DNA from: Paracoccaceae bacterium
GTDB lineage: Bacteria; Pseudomonadota; Alphaproteobacteria; Rhodobacterales; Rhodobacteraceae
NCBI GenBank assembly: GCA_011523445.1
Contig: WTGT01000193.1
Location: 1-8,545 of the forward strand
DNA length: 8,545 nucleotides
Direction: 5' to 3'
Positions 1 to 7,036 of the stretch are shown here, piece after piece. The notes beneath the pieces were generated by a model. The model was not told where the DNA came from. It saw only the letters and a program-made list of their open reading frames with translations, and made no database searches. The first letter of the stretch is position 1, and every line of letters begins with the position of its first letter. The position numbers and the translations under genes are program-made.

Positions 1-1044
1 AACTTGAATGACCTAGTCAGGGATGAGGTTCTTCATCTGAACAAAAATATTGGCATTGCCGAAGTTAATGGGTTCAATCGAATCGAAATCTCTGGGGAAG
101 GGATTCCTCAATGGCTGGATCGACTTTCCTGTTCGAAAATTCCAGAAGAGCGTGGGCGAATCGGATTATGCTATTTCTTGAACCATCATGGTATGGTCAA
201 GTCTGAAGCCACACTGGTAAACATGGGTGTTCGATTTTGGTATGGTTCAGCTGCAGCTTCCGAGGTACATGATTGGGATTGGTTATCAGCCCATCTCCCC
301 AATGATGGTTCAATACAACTGACTTCCTTGACCGAGGAATATCAAATTATACTGCTGGCAGGTCCCAAAGCCCCTGAATTGGTACGAGACATCTTAAATC
401 CCGAGGATTTTGCATCACCCTTGCAGTGGGGACATGTTAGAGAAGTGACTGTTGACGGTGTTGGGATTTACCTTTTTAACCTGAGTTATTCTGGTGAACT
501 GGCATTTGAACTCCACGTACCAAGTGAAAAACTTCTCGATATCTGGAAGTATATTATGAAAGCAGGGGAACCCCTTCGAATAAAACCTTTTGGAAGCCTG
601 GCAATCGAAAGCATGAGATTGGAGAAGGGTTACAAACATTGGAAAGCTGATCTTTTGACCGAATTCGACCCTTATGAATCAGGTTTGGGAATGTTTGTCC
701 GAAACAAGGAGAATTTTCTAGGCAGGGATGCTCTGTTGCAAAGAACCCGGGAAGGAACTGGAAACAGCTCTGTCTTGTTGAATGTTGACAGCCAGGAAGC
801 TTCTGCACACCCAGGCTCAACAATCTATGGTAATGATGAAGTTGTTGGTACGGTAACTTCAGGTGATTTCGGATACAGAACGAATACAAACCTTGCCATG
901 GGCTTTGTAAGGCTGGCAGAAAATGAGGTGGCAAATGTCACATTTGAAATCGACCTCCATGATCAAAGGACAAAGGCCGAATTATTATCCAAACCTCCAT
1001 TTGATCCAGATAATATGTTGAGAAAACAAAGTACCCTTCGATAG
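1..1044 (+). CDS. GcvT-type C-terminal part of a dimethylglycine/sarcosine dehydrogenase-like protein (5' partial)
   Basis: The frame is open from the first base to a TAG stop, so this is the 3' part of a longer gene; the TTG at position 4 is unlikely to be the real start. The about 347 visible residues match the folate-binding GcvT and GcvT C-terminal domains that close dimethylglycine and sarcosine dehydrogenases (usually about 800 residues, with an N-terminal FAD domain). Recognisable pieces are the opening block around NIGIAEVNGFNRIEISGEG, then DRLSCSKIP, the LLAGPKAPEL segment, SYSGELAFELHVPSEK, the family block MRLEKGYKHWKADL (nt 613-654) followed by EFDPYESGLG, and FLGRDALL. In this family the FAD domain oxidatively demethylates an N-methyl amine and the C-terminal domain passes the one-carbon unit to tetrahydrofolate; the protein is usually cytoplasmic. 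The FAD domain is outside the window, so the substrate cannot be named. The gene converges on the SDR gene and is probably a separate transcription unit from the transporter. Confidence 0.85.
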   Translation, partial: NLNDLVRDEVLHLNKNIGIAEVNGFNRIEISGEGIPQWLDRLSCSKIPEERGRIGLCYFLNHHGMVKSEATLVNMGVRFWYGSAAASEVHDWDWLSAHLPNDGSIQLTSLTEEYQIILLAGPKAPELVRDILNPEDFASPLQWGHVREVTVDGVGIYLFNLSYSGELAFELHVPSEKLLDIWKYIMKAGEPLRIKPFGSLAIESMRLEKGYKHWKADLLTEFDPYESGLGMFVRNKENFLGRDALLQRTREGTGNSSVLLNVDSQEASAHPGSTIYGNDEVVGTVTSGDFGYRTNTNLAMGFVRLAENEVANVTFEIDLHDQRTKAELLSKPPFDPDNMLRKQSTLR

Positions 1045-1207
1045 ATTTCCAAAAGGTTTGATCTGCCTTCAGGTTCTGCCGTATAGCCTCTCGATATCTG
1101 CCAGTTTCATTTCAATGTAGGTTGATTTACCTGATTTAGTTCCTAAAGCCTACAGTGTTAATTGGAGGGGGTAAATCCTGTGTTATCCACCACCATAATG
1201 ATTTGGG

Positions 1208-2023
1208 TTATTGAATTACAATACCCCCGTCAATCATAAGTAATTGTCCTGTCATGTAATCGGATTCGGAACTGGCAAGAAATCCTGCGGTTCCAATAAC
1301 ATCTTCCGGATAGGAATAACGTTTCATTAGTATCATGGTATCGGCCAAGGTATCCATTGATTCCCCTTCTTTTTCAAATTTACCTATTTCAACGAGGTCC
1401 TTGTCAAGTTGTTCCCATAATTCCGTTCGAACCACACCGGGACCATACCCGTTGACAGTTATATTGTGTTCGACAAGCGCTTTTGCACCACCATTAATCA
1501 AGGCTAGGACTGCATGTTTGGAGCAAGAGTAGGGTATAACGTCGTCAAAGGCCTGACGACTCAAAATGGACCCTACATTGATAATTTTGTAAGGTCCGTT
1601 TTCCTTGCCTTGCTTTATCATTGCCTTTGCTGCTTCCTGCATACCTATGAGAACACCGAGAGCATTGACCTTCATAATCATATCCCAGTTTTCCTCTGTG
1701 ACATCCAAGAACATCAACGGTTTGTTTATACCGGCATTATTCAACATGACATTGATAGAACCAAAGGCTTCGACCGTGGCATCTACTGCGTCTTTCATGT
1801 CGGCTCGTTTCGTAACGTCCAACTTAACTGCCACTGCTGAACCACCTGCCTTATTGATCCTTGAAGCAACATCATGACATCCCTCCAGATTGATGTCTCC
1901 AATGCAAACTTTGGCACCTTGTGCGGCATAGTATTCCGCGATGGCAGCACCCATTCCTTGTGCTGCTCCGGTGATGAGTATGTTTTTGCCTTTAAGTCGT
2001 GTTTCGTGAATATTCAAAATCAT
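1208..2023 (-). CDS. Short-chain dehydrogenase/reductase, probably NAD-dependent polyol/diol type
   Basis: A 271-residue classical SDR. The cofactor motif TGAAQGMG is at residues 18-25, Asp43 at the end of the second strand suggests NAD(H) over NADP(H), NNAG is at 95-98, and the catalytic set is Asn120, Ser152, Tyr165 and Lys169 (YSCSK). The C-terminal DYMTGQLLMIDGG is the usual family ending. Overall it resembles sorbitol dehydrogenase and acetoin/butanediol reductase type SDRs, but SDR substrates cannot be read reliably from sequence. It is slightly longer than the usual 250-260 residues because of a segment near 213-232. The start is ambiguous: GGAGA lies directly against the ATG at 2023, while a TTG at codon 3 (2017-2015) would have a better 6-base spacing. 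The gene is divergent from the ABC import operon and shares its control region, suggesting that it oxidises the imported compound or a derivative. No other catabolic gene is seen beside it. Confidence 0.9.
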   Translation of the reverse strand: MILNIHETRLKGKNILITGAAQGMGAAIAEYYAAQGAKVCIGDINLEGCHDVASRINKAGGSAVAVKLDVTKRADMKDAVDATVEAFGSINVMLNNAGINKPLMFLDVTEENWDMIMKVNALGVLIGMQEAAKAMIKQGKENGPYKIINVGSILSRQAFDDVIPYSCSKHAVLALINGGAKALVEHNITVNGYGPGVVRTELWEQLDKDLVEIGKFEKEGESMDTLADTMILMKRYSYPEDVIGTAGFLASSESDYMTGQLLMIDGGIVIQ

Positions 2024-2075
2024 TCTCCATTTTTCTTTAATTCAATTACTGAATAATGAATAAAAAATATGAAAA

Positions 2076-2081
2076 ATTATA
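2076..2081 (-). promoter_or_regulatory. Candidate -10 box (TATAAT) for the SDR gene
   Basis: A perfect TATAAT is read on the - strand, which would place transcription initiation about 45 bases before the SDR start. At the normal 17-base spacing the -35 position reads CATTCA, a poor match to TTGACA, so the promoter may need an activator. In DNA this AT-rich a TATAAT can occur by chance. Confidence 0.35.
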
Positions 2082-2113
2082 AAATCAAAATAATATCATG
2101 AATGGACAAAAAA

Positions 2114-2128
2114 TATCCAATATGGATA
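2114..2128. promoter_or_regulatory. Perfect palindrome TATCCA-ATA-TGGATA, candidate operator
   Basis: Six-base arms (2114-2119 and 2123-2128) are perfectly complementary around a 3-base centre, the usual size and symmetry of a site for a dimeric DNA-binding protein. It lies about 50 bases upstream of the inferred SDR transcription start and about 93 bases before the binding-protein ATG, so one bound dimer could act on both promoters. A related TATCC-N5-GGAT element lies before the regulator gene at 7039-7052. Assignment as an operator is inference. Confidence 0.45.
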
Positions 2129-2220
2129 CAATTTGAATTTTTTTTCTTACCAACCTCAATATTATGTTCTCAAAGGCATTAAATTGCTCAGTACATTAAG
2201 TTTTATAAAGGGAAGATATC

Positions 2221-3252
2221 ATGATTAAAAGATTATCACTAATACTAGCTTTAGTATCCGGTATGGCGATTGGGCTAGGTGGTAATGCAACCCTCGCTGC
2301 AGACAAGGGTTCAATCATTTCATTCAATGGTCCAGCTGGTGAAGCCTATATTGGTCGATTCATTAAGGGTATCAAGGAAACTGCTGCCTTGAAGGGATTT
2401 GACATCAAAGTTTTCGAAAACCAATTCAATCAAGCAGAACAGGACCAACAGGTCCAACAAGTTTTGGCTGCAGGCCAACTACCAGATGTATTTATTTGGT
2501 GGCCTTCTGATGCAACGGCAGGTCTTGGCTCGCTTCGTGCTTTGGCAAAAACCGGAGTACCGGTATTGAAAATCAATCAATTGCCCAACGATCAGGATCG
2601 GGAGTACATTTTTGGTTATGCTGGTCCAGATGACAGGTTGCGTGCACGTAATGCAGGTTACATGATGCGAGAAGCAGCAGCACGTAAACTGGCTGAAGGA
2701 GGTGAGGGTTTTAATGTTCTCGTCCTGTCCTATCCACATTCCTATGGTGGATATGGTCTTTCGATCAATGCCTTCAACGATGCTATTGCAGGATCGCCCT
2801 TGACAATTATCGGAGATATCGGAGAGGGTTTCGGTCAAGCAAATGGTTACAAGGGCGCTGCAAAATTGATCGCTGCCAACCGTGATAAAGGCATCCATTT
2901 TGTTTACGGCATGGATGATGCAATTCTTACAGGTGGTATCCAGGCTTTTGAAGAAGCAGGATATGTCATGGGAGAAGATGTCATTGCCGTCGGAACCGTC
3001 TGTAACGGAGACAAGCAGTTGATCGAGGAAGGAAAGCAATTCGGTACAACACTGCAATCCCCTTTACACGAGGGCCAACTTGCAATCAAGATGGTGGAGG
3101 AATATCTTGAGACAGGCGAACTTGCGAATTACATCAACTTCACACCAAATCCTGCAGTAACACTGGACAATCTTGAAACCGTGGCACTTCGCGGTTATGA
3201 CGGTAAACTGTACGGTATTGATGAACTCTGTTCAGGTGCTTGGGGAGGATAA
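2221..3252 (+). CDS. Periplasmic sugar-binding protein of a ribose/CUT2-class ABC importer
   Basis: 343 residues. The N terminus (MIKRLSLILALVSG, then a hydrophobic run to about residue 21) is a Sec signal peptide with likely cleavage after Ala26 in NATLA-ADKG. There is no lipobox cysteine, so the mature protein should be free in the periplasm. The body is a type I periplasmic binding fold of the RbsB group: first strand SIISFNGPAGEAYIGRFIKGI, then VFENQFNQAEQDQQVQQVLA, the VFIWWPSDATAGLGSL segment (where the family uses a P-x-D loop near the ligand), GVPVLKINQLP, VLVLSYPHSYGGYG, and a late IHFVYGMDDAILTGGIQAFEEAG segment matching the family 'ND.mAlGa..A...aG' block. It delivers ligand to the permease pair encoded downstream. 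Ligand identity cannot be read: pentoses, hexoses, polyols and AI-2-like compounds all use this family. It is the first gene of the operon, followed by a strong hairpin. Confidence 0.9.
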   Translation: MIKRLSLILALVSGMAIGLGGNATLAADKGSIISFNGPAGEAYIGRFIKGIKETAALKGFDIKVFENQFNQAEQDQQVQQVLAAGQLPDVFIWWPSDATAGLGSLRALAKTGVPVLKINQLPNDQDREYIFGYAGPDDRLRARNAGYMMREAAARKLAEGGEGFNVLVLSYPHSYGGYGLSINAFNDAIAGSPLTIIGDIGEGFGQANGYKGAAKLIAANRDKGIHFVYGMDDAILTGGIQAFEEAGYVMGEDVIAVGTVCNGDKQLIEEGKQFGTTLQSPLHEGQLAIKMVEEYLETGELANYINFTPNPAVTLDNLETVALRGYDGKLYGIDELCSGAWGG

Positions 3253-3275
3253 CCCAAGACACAATCGTAAAGATA

Positions 3276-3306
3276 ACAAGGGGGTGGTAATATACCATCC
3301 CTTTGT
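3276..3306 (+). terminator. Strong intercistronic stem-loop after the binding-protein gene
   Basis: Fourteen-base arms ACAAGGGGGTGGTA (3276-3289) and TACCATCCCTTTGT (3293-3306) pair throughout, with two G-U pairs and a three-base loop ATA. No T-run follows, so it is not a classic intrinsic terminator. Such hairpins after binding-protein genes are known to protect the upstream message from 3' decay or to reduce read-through, giving more binding protein than membrane components. That role here is inference from position. Confidence 0.65.
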
Positions 3307-3346
3307 GCATAATGGATTTTCACTATATTAATTTACAGTCCTCGTA

Positions 3347-3364
3347 ACTAGAGAATCTCCTAGT
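3347..3364 (+). promoter_or_regulatory. Inverted repeat covering the ribosome site and GTG start of the ATPase gene
   Basis: ACTAG (3347-3351) and CTAGT (3360-3364) are complementary, and inside them AGA (3352-3354) can pair with TCT (3356-3358), leaving a single-base loop or, more realistically, a slightly opened loop. The only plausible ribosome site, GAGA at 3351-3354, and the first two bases of the GTG start (3363-3365) both fall in the arms. If folded in the message it would limit translation of the ATPase. It could be chance, as the stem is short. Confidence 0.35.
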
Positions 3365-4871
3365 GATACTAAAACTATCGGCTATTAATCGGTCCTTCGG
3401 AGCAATTCAGGCATTAAAAAACGTCAATTTTGAAATTGCCGAATCTGAGGTCATGGGGCTGGTTGGGGAAAATGGTGCAGGCAAATCAACTCTGGTAAAG
3501 ATAATAAGTGGGTTTGACGACGGCTATTCAGGGGAATACACCTTGGATGGAGCTCCTGTCAGGTTTCAAAATCCATCTCGGGCAGAAAAAGCAGGAATTG
3601 CCATTGCCCAACAGGAATTAAGTCTCATTCCTGCAATGTCCGTTGCCGAAAATATATTTCTGGTTGGTGACACCGTCCCATTGTTTGCTACAAAAAAATC
3701 TCTTGCATTGAAAGCCAAACCATATTTGGAGGAGGTAGGGCTAGACCAGGTAGATCCATCAATTTCTGTAAATCGACTTTCTGTTGGTGAACAGCAATTA
3801 GTTGAAGTTGCAAGTTTGCTGGCACACGATCCAAGAGTATTGATACTGGATGAACCCACAGCGGCATTGGGTGAATCTGATAGTCTACGCATTCTTGAAA
3901 TGGTTGATAGGCTGGCTGCTAATGGTAAATCTGTTATCTACGTCAGTCATCGGCTAGATGAAATCTTCAAGATCTGTCACCGAATAACCGTTCTAAGGGA
4001 TGGGATAAGTCAAGAACCACGCAAGGCATCTGAATTCAATGTACATTCTCTGGTTGAATCCATGCTTGGCCGAGAGTTGGAAAACATGTTTCCTGAAAGA
4101 ATGAATCTAACAAGAACGGAACCACTGTTGGAAGTGTGCGGATTATGGTCGGATACTACTGTCGAGCCCTTCAACTTCGAAGTTTATCCAGGTGAAATAC
4201 TGGGTCTGGCAGGACAGTTGGGTAGTGGATCAGGCGATATTCTTTCCGCTATCGGAGGGGCCAGTGGTACACGGGAGGGTTACATAAGATATAAAGGTAG
4301 AGAGTTTTTACCGAAATCTCCCAAGGAAGCTATTAAGGCAGGAATAGCATATTGCTCGGACGATCGGAAACTTGATGGATTGTTCCTTGGCCGACCAATC
4401 AAGGAAAACCTTACTTCACCTGCACTTGGTAGAATTTCCACATATGGCTTCCTTAACCTGGGACCAGAAGTAAGGTTGGCAACTGGTAATGCTGAAAAGT
4501 TCACTGTCGATGTGTCACGTATGGGCACCGAAGCAGGTTTGTTGTCTGGAGGGAACCAGCAAAAAGTTGCACTAGGTAAATGGCTGTCAATCGAGCCGAA
4601 TATCATTTTGGTCAATGAACCGACCCGTGGTGTTGATGTCGGTGCAAGAGCCGAAATCTATGGTAAACTTCGTGAATTTGCAAATGAAGGTATGGCTGTT
4701 ATTTTCGCATCTACCGACATCCAGGAGATCACAGGGCTGTCAGACCGTATCATAACTTTCTATCGAGGAATGCAAATTGGTGAAATTGGATTCGAAGATA
4801 TTTCTGCGGCCAAGATCCTTGAACAAATTACTCATCCCTTCGGGGAGCAGCAAGAGGTCAAATCAGCATGA
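3363..4871 (+). CDS. Duplicated ATP-binding subunit of a ribose/CUT2-class ABC importer
   Basis: 502 residues, the usual length for RbsA/MglA/XylG-type proteins with two ATPase domains in tandem. The start is GTG, essentially forced by an in-frame TAA at 3345-3347, and the protein begins in the usual place (MILKLSAINRSFG). The first domain is complete: Walker A GENGAGKST at 35-43, signature LSVGEQQ at 139-145, Walker B VLILDEPT at 159-166, switch His196. The second has signature LSGGNQQ at 394-400, but its P-loop is GQLGSGSG (284-291) without Lys or Ser/Thr, its Walker B reads ILVNEPT with Asn418 for Asp, and the switch His is Thr451. A weakened second site is typical of this family; Asn in Walker B adds to it. 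The protein works on the cytoplasmic face of the membrane with the two downstream permeases. Its stop overlaps the permease 1 start in ATGA. Confidence 0.95.
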   Translation: MILKLSAINRSFGAIQALKNVNFEIAESEVMGLVGENGAGKSTLVKIISGFDDGYSGEYTLDGAPVRFQNPSRAEKAGIAIAQQELSLIPAMSVAENIFLVGDTVPLFATKKSLALKAKPYLEEVGLDQVDPSISVNRLSVGEQQLVEVASLLAHDPRVLILDEPTAALGESDSLRILEMVDRLAANGKSVIYVSHRLDEIFKICHRITVLRDGISQEPRKASEFNVHSLVESMLGRELENMFPERMNLTRTEPLLEVCGLWSDTTVEPFNFEVYPGEILGLAGQLGSGSGDILSAIGGASGTREGYIRYKGREFLPKSPKEAIKAGIAYCSDDRKLDGLFLGRPIKENLTSPALGRISTYGFLNLGPEVRLATGNAEKFTVDVSRMGTEAGLLSGGNQQKVALGKWLSIEPNIILVNEPTRGVDVGARAEIYGKLREFANEGMAVIFASTDIQEITGLSDRIITFYRGMQIGEIGFEDISAAKILEQITHPFGEQQEVKSA

Positions 4872-5893
4872 GCAACAGTATAATTGCCAATGCCAGGGTA
4901 ACAGGTTTGGGATTTGTTGATCGGCTTGTTCGTGACTATTCTGTCTTGGTGGTTTGTCTTATAGGTCTGTTTCTTGTCGTTTTTATTGTTGGAATGGCAA
5001 CTGCACCGAACTTTCTTACCATTTTCAATTTTAAGACAATTATAAGAGATGCAGCACTTGTTGGAATAATGGCAATCGGTTTGACGTTTGTTACCTTATC
5101 AGGAAATTTCTTTCTCCTTTCCATGAAGGAGACGGCAGCACTTTGTATCATATGCTTCGCTACATCCATGTCTTCAGGATATGGTTTCGAAATATCGTTT
5201 CTACTGACTATGGGCGTGGCAATTATTGCTGGTGCGGCTCAAGGAGCATTGATCGGGCTCGGAGGTAATCCCATCGTGGTTACCCTAGGAGCCGCAGGAT
5301 TATTATTTGGATTGGGTTCGTGGTGGAGTGACAACCTTGTGGTTTCATTTCGAAGACCTCATGGTGCCGAATGGCTTGGAACCGGATCATTTTTGGGGTT
5401 GCCGAATATTACGATTGCTTTCATATTGATCGCGATTTCGGCTGAATGTGTTCTACGTTATACAAATTTTGGTAGACAGGTTTATTTGATCGGCGCAAAT
5501 AGGGCCGCGGGGAAGTCCACGGGTCATGAAAATTTTCCAATGGCCATCAAGGTCTGCATTATTGCATCCGTCTGCTCTGCTTTCGTGGCCATAGCATTTT
5601 CGGCACAAGTATCTAGTGCACATGTCAATTATTTCTCTTCGGAATTTGGTTCTTCCGGTGATATGACGATTATGGTTATCGCTACAGTCATGGTCGGGGG
5701 AAATTCGATCATGGGAGGATTTGGCTCAACACTCCGAACCAGTTTAGGAGCTATATTTATTTCCACGGTTGACAACATGATGGTCCTGCATGGTTTTAAC
5801 AGCGGACCAAGGGTTTTGGCAGTAGGACTCATGATCGTGTTTTCCATTATCGTTTTCGCACTTGTTCGACGTGGATCCAGAGCTCAGGAATAG
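4868..5893 (+). CDS. Ribose/CUT2-class ABC permease, subunit 1 (divergent)
   Basis: 341 residues of hydrophobic segments in the RbsC-type pattern. The first membrane helix is about residues 26-44, followed by TAPNFLTIFNFKTIIRDAA, a family hallmark. VTLGAAGLLFGLG (138-150) and the loop GGNSIMGGFGSTLRTSLGA (277-295), which matches the conserved GGtSl.GG.Gsv.Gt of the family, are clear. However, the place where the family normally has GGIDLSVGS reads SGNFFLLSMKET (78-89), so the Asp-Leu-Ser motif is lost. The ATG overlaps the ATPase stop by four bases (ATGA), giving translational coupling, with GAGGT at 4854-4858 as ribosome site. It should pair with permease 2 to form a heterodimeric channel, as in LsrC/LsrD or YtfT/YjfF systems. 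Substrate is unknown. Confidence 0.9.
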   Translation: MSNSIIANARVTGLGFVDRLVRDYSVLVVCLIGLFLVVFIVGMATAPNFLTIFNFKTIIRDAALVGIMAIGLTFVTLSGNFFLLSMKETAALCIICFATSMSSGYGFEISFLLTMGVAIIAGAAQGALIGLGGNPIVVTLGAAGLLFGLGSWWSDNLVVSFRRPHGAEWLGTGSFLGLPNITIAFILIAISAECVLRYTNFGRQVYLIGANRAAGKSTGHENFPMAIKVCIIASVCSAFVAIAFSAQVSSAHVNYFSSEFGSSGDMTIMVIATVMVGGNSIMGGFGSTLRTSLGAIFISTVDNMMVLHGFNSGPRVLAVGLMIVFSIIVFALVRRGSRAQE

Positions 5894-5906
5894 GAGACGG
5901 GTAAAA

Positions 5907-6938
5907 GTGAGTAAAATAAAAAATTGGGTTGTTGAAAACCACGATCTGGCCTTTGCCATATTACTCGCGGTTTGTGTCTATTGCTATTTTGCTTTTACCA
6001 ATGATCTGTTTGCTACCCACAGAACAACATTTGCCATTATGGAACGCTTTGCTGTGCTGGGACTTGTCGGGCTTGCCCTTACATTATGCATAATAGCCGG
6101 TGAAATTGATCTTTCAATAGGTTCCAATGCTGCCTTGGCAGCTGTGATTGTCGTTCGTTTTACCGATAGCCTGGGAGCGGTACCAGCCCTCTTGATAGCA
6201 GTTGCAATTTCAACGACCATCGGAATGATCCAAGGTTATTTCATTGCTTACCTTCGTGTTCGGGCAATCGTACTTACTGTGGGAACATTGATGCTGCTCA
6301 GGGGGGTTGCCTTGTTTGCAGCTGAGGAAAAAACCGTAATGCTTACGGATTTCAGAGTTCCGGACTTCATTACAACGAAGATGTTCGGTTACTTTTCACC
6401 TGCAAGTATTCTTGTGATTTTCATGTTCATTCTCGTTGGTATTTTCATGAACTATACTCGATTTGGTCGTGAAATCTACGCCATTGGCGGTGCCAGAAAG
6501 GAAGCGCTTGCCGCAGGTGTCAACCTGAAGCGACCAATGATTATCGTATTTGCGATTTCAGGATTATGTGCCGGCCTCGGAGGGGTGATCATTGGTCTTA
6601 GATCAGGTACAGCCCAGGCCTTGGGACTCCAGTATCTCCTTCTTGCCGGTACTGTTGCAGCATTTATTGGTGGTGTATCAATTTTGGGTGGTAAGGGAGG
6701 TGTAATCGGTGCTGCAATTGGTACCTTGACGGTTAATTTCCTGAACACGGGTTTGGTATTTAATGTAACTCCAGCTTTTATGGTTCAACTATATCTTGGT
6801 GTCCTGCTGATGGTCGTGATCATGTTCCAAACAGGAAGTAGAATTTTTGATGAAAATCAACGTCGACGGCAAATAATTTCTGATGTTGATGCCAGACGTG
6901 GCCCATTACTGGCCCGTCGCCAGACCGGGCCTCCTTGA
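5907..6938 (+). CDS. Ribose/CUT2-class ABC permease, subunit 2
   Basis: I place the start at GTG 5907 (343 residues, MSKIKNWVVENHDLAF), preceded at 10 bases by AGGAG (5892-5896) that overlaps the TAG stop of permease 1. The longer frame from TTG 5862 would add 15 charged residues and lacks this support. The hallmark motif is intact: GEIDLSIGS at residues 65-73. Further family blocks are VLTVGTLMLLRGVALF, YTRFGREIYAIGGARKEALAAGVNLKRP (family G.N..AA..aGi), and the GGVSILGGKGGVIGAAIG loop. The C terminus ends in an Arg-rich cytoplasmic tail. It is the last gene of the four-gene import operon and presumably forms a heterodimer with permease 1. A GC-rich inverted repeat lies in its final codons. 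Confidence 0.92.
   Translation: MSKIKNWVVENHDLAFAILLAVCVYCYFAFTNDLFATHRTTFAIMERFAVLGLVGLALTLCIIAGEIDLSIGSNAALAAVIVVRFTDSLGAVPALLIAVAISTTIGMIQGYFIAYLRVRAIVLTVGTLMLLRGVALFAAEEKTVMLTDFRVPDFITTKMFGYFSPASILVIFMFILVGIFMNYTRFGREIYAIGGARKEALAAGVNLKRPMIIVFAISGLCAGLGGVIIGLRSGTAQALGLQYLLLAGTVAAFIGGVSILGGKGGVIGAAIGTLTVNFLNTGLVFNVTPAFMVQLYLGVLLMVVIMFQTGSRIFDENQRRRQIISDVDARRGPLLARRQTGPP
6911..6931 (+). terminator. GC-rich inverted repeat at the end of the transporter operon
   Basis: GGCCCG (6911-6916) and CGGGCC (6926-6931) form a six-base GC-only stem with a nine-base loop, ending five bases before the TGA of permease 2. It is the strongest stem near the operon end, but no T-run follows directly; a T-run occurs only about 60 bases further on. 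It may slow 3' decay or contribute to termination. Confidence 0.3.
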
Positions 6939-7036
6939 ATACCCTTAAGGAAAAAATTGAATTAGTTGAGTACTTGGGTCAAAATAATATTTGGTTTTTT
7001 CTTTGTCTTGGCTGTAACAACACGTAACTTACAATG

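Larger units (their letters stand above)
2024..2220. promoter_or_regulatory. Divergent control region between the SDR gene and the ABC operon
   Basis: A 197-base gap that is very rich in A and T, with A- and T-runs (for example the T-run at 2138-2145) that could give curved DNA. It must hold the promoters of both the leftward SDR and the rightward binding-protein gene. The best visible elements are a perfect TATAAT on the - strand and the palindrome at 2114-2128, both listed separately. For the rightward operon I see only weak candidates, such as TATTAT at 2160-2165 without a good -35, so activation by a regulator is possible. The binding-protein gene has a modest ribosome site, GGGAAG at 2210-2215, five bases before its ATG. 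Confidence 0.6.

Noticed and set aside
1116..1154. Imperfect nested inverted repeat (TGTAGG/CCTACA around TTTAG-ttc-CTAAA) between the two convergent genes.
   Set aside because: The arms are short, the spacing is asymmetric and no T-run follows on either strand, so I cannot call it a terminator even though one is expected here.
2098..2136. Possible 12-codon leader peptide (ATG at 2098 to TGA at 2134-2136) before the binding-protein gene.
   Set aside because: It has no ribosome site, lies across the palindrome, and its content is ordinary for AT-rich noncoding DNA.
2204..2209. TATAAA close to the binding-protein start as a -10 box.
   Set aside because: It would leave only about five bases of leader and overlaps the ribosome site; the spacing to TTGCTC is only 14 bases.
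2479..3057. Long open frame of 192 codons on the - strand inside the binding-protein gene.
   Set aside because: It lies fully within a confidently assigned gene on the other strand, its translation is rich in Cys, Ser and Thr as expected for an antisense shadow, and no family motif is seen.
3313..3322. The 10-mer TGGATTTTCA is also found at 7048-7057, next to the candidate operator.
   Set aside because: About 35 pairs of identical 10-mers are expected by chance in a window this long, and the matching left half-site is missing at 3303-3312.
5862..5906. Upstream TTG start for permease 2, overlapping permease 1.
   Set aside because: The GTG at 5907 has AGGAG at a usable distance and gives an N terminus typical of the family; the extra 15 residues are highly charged.
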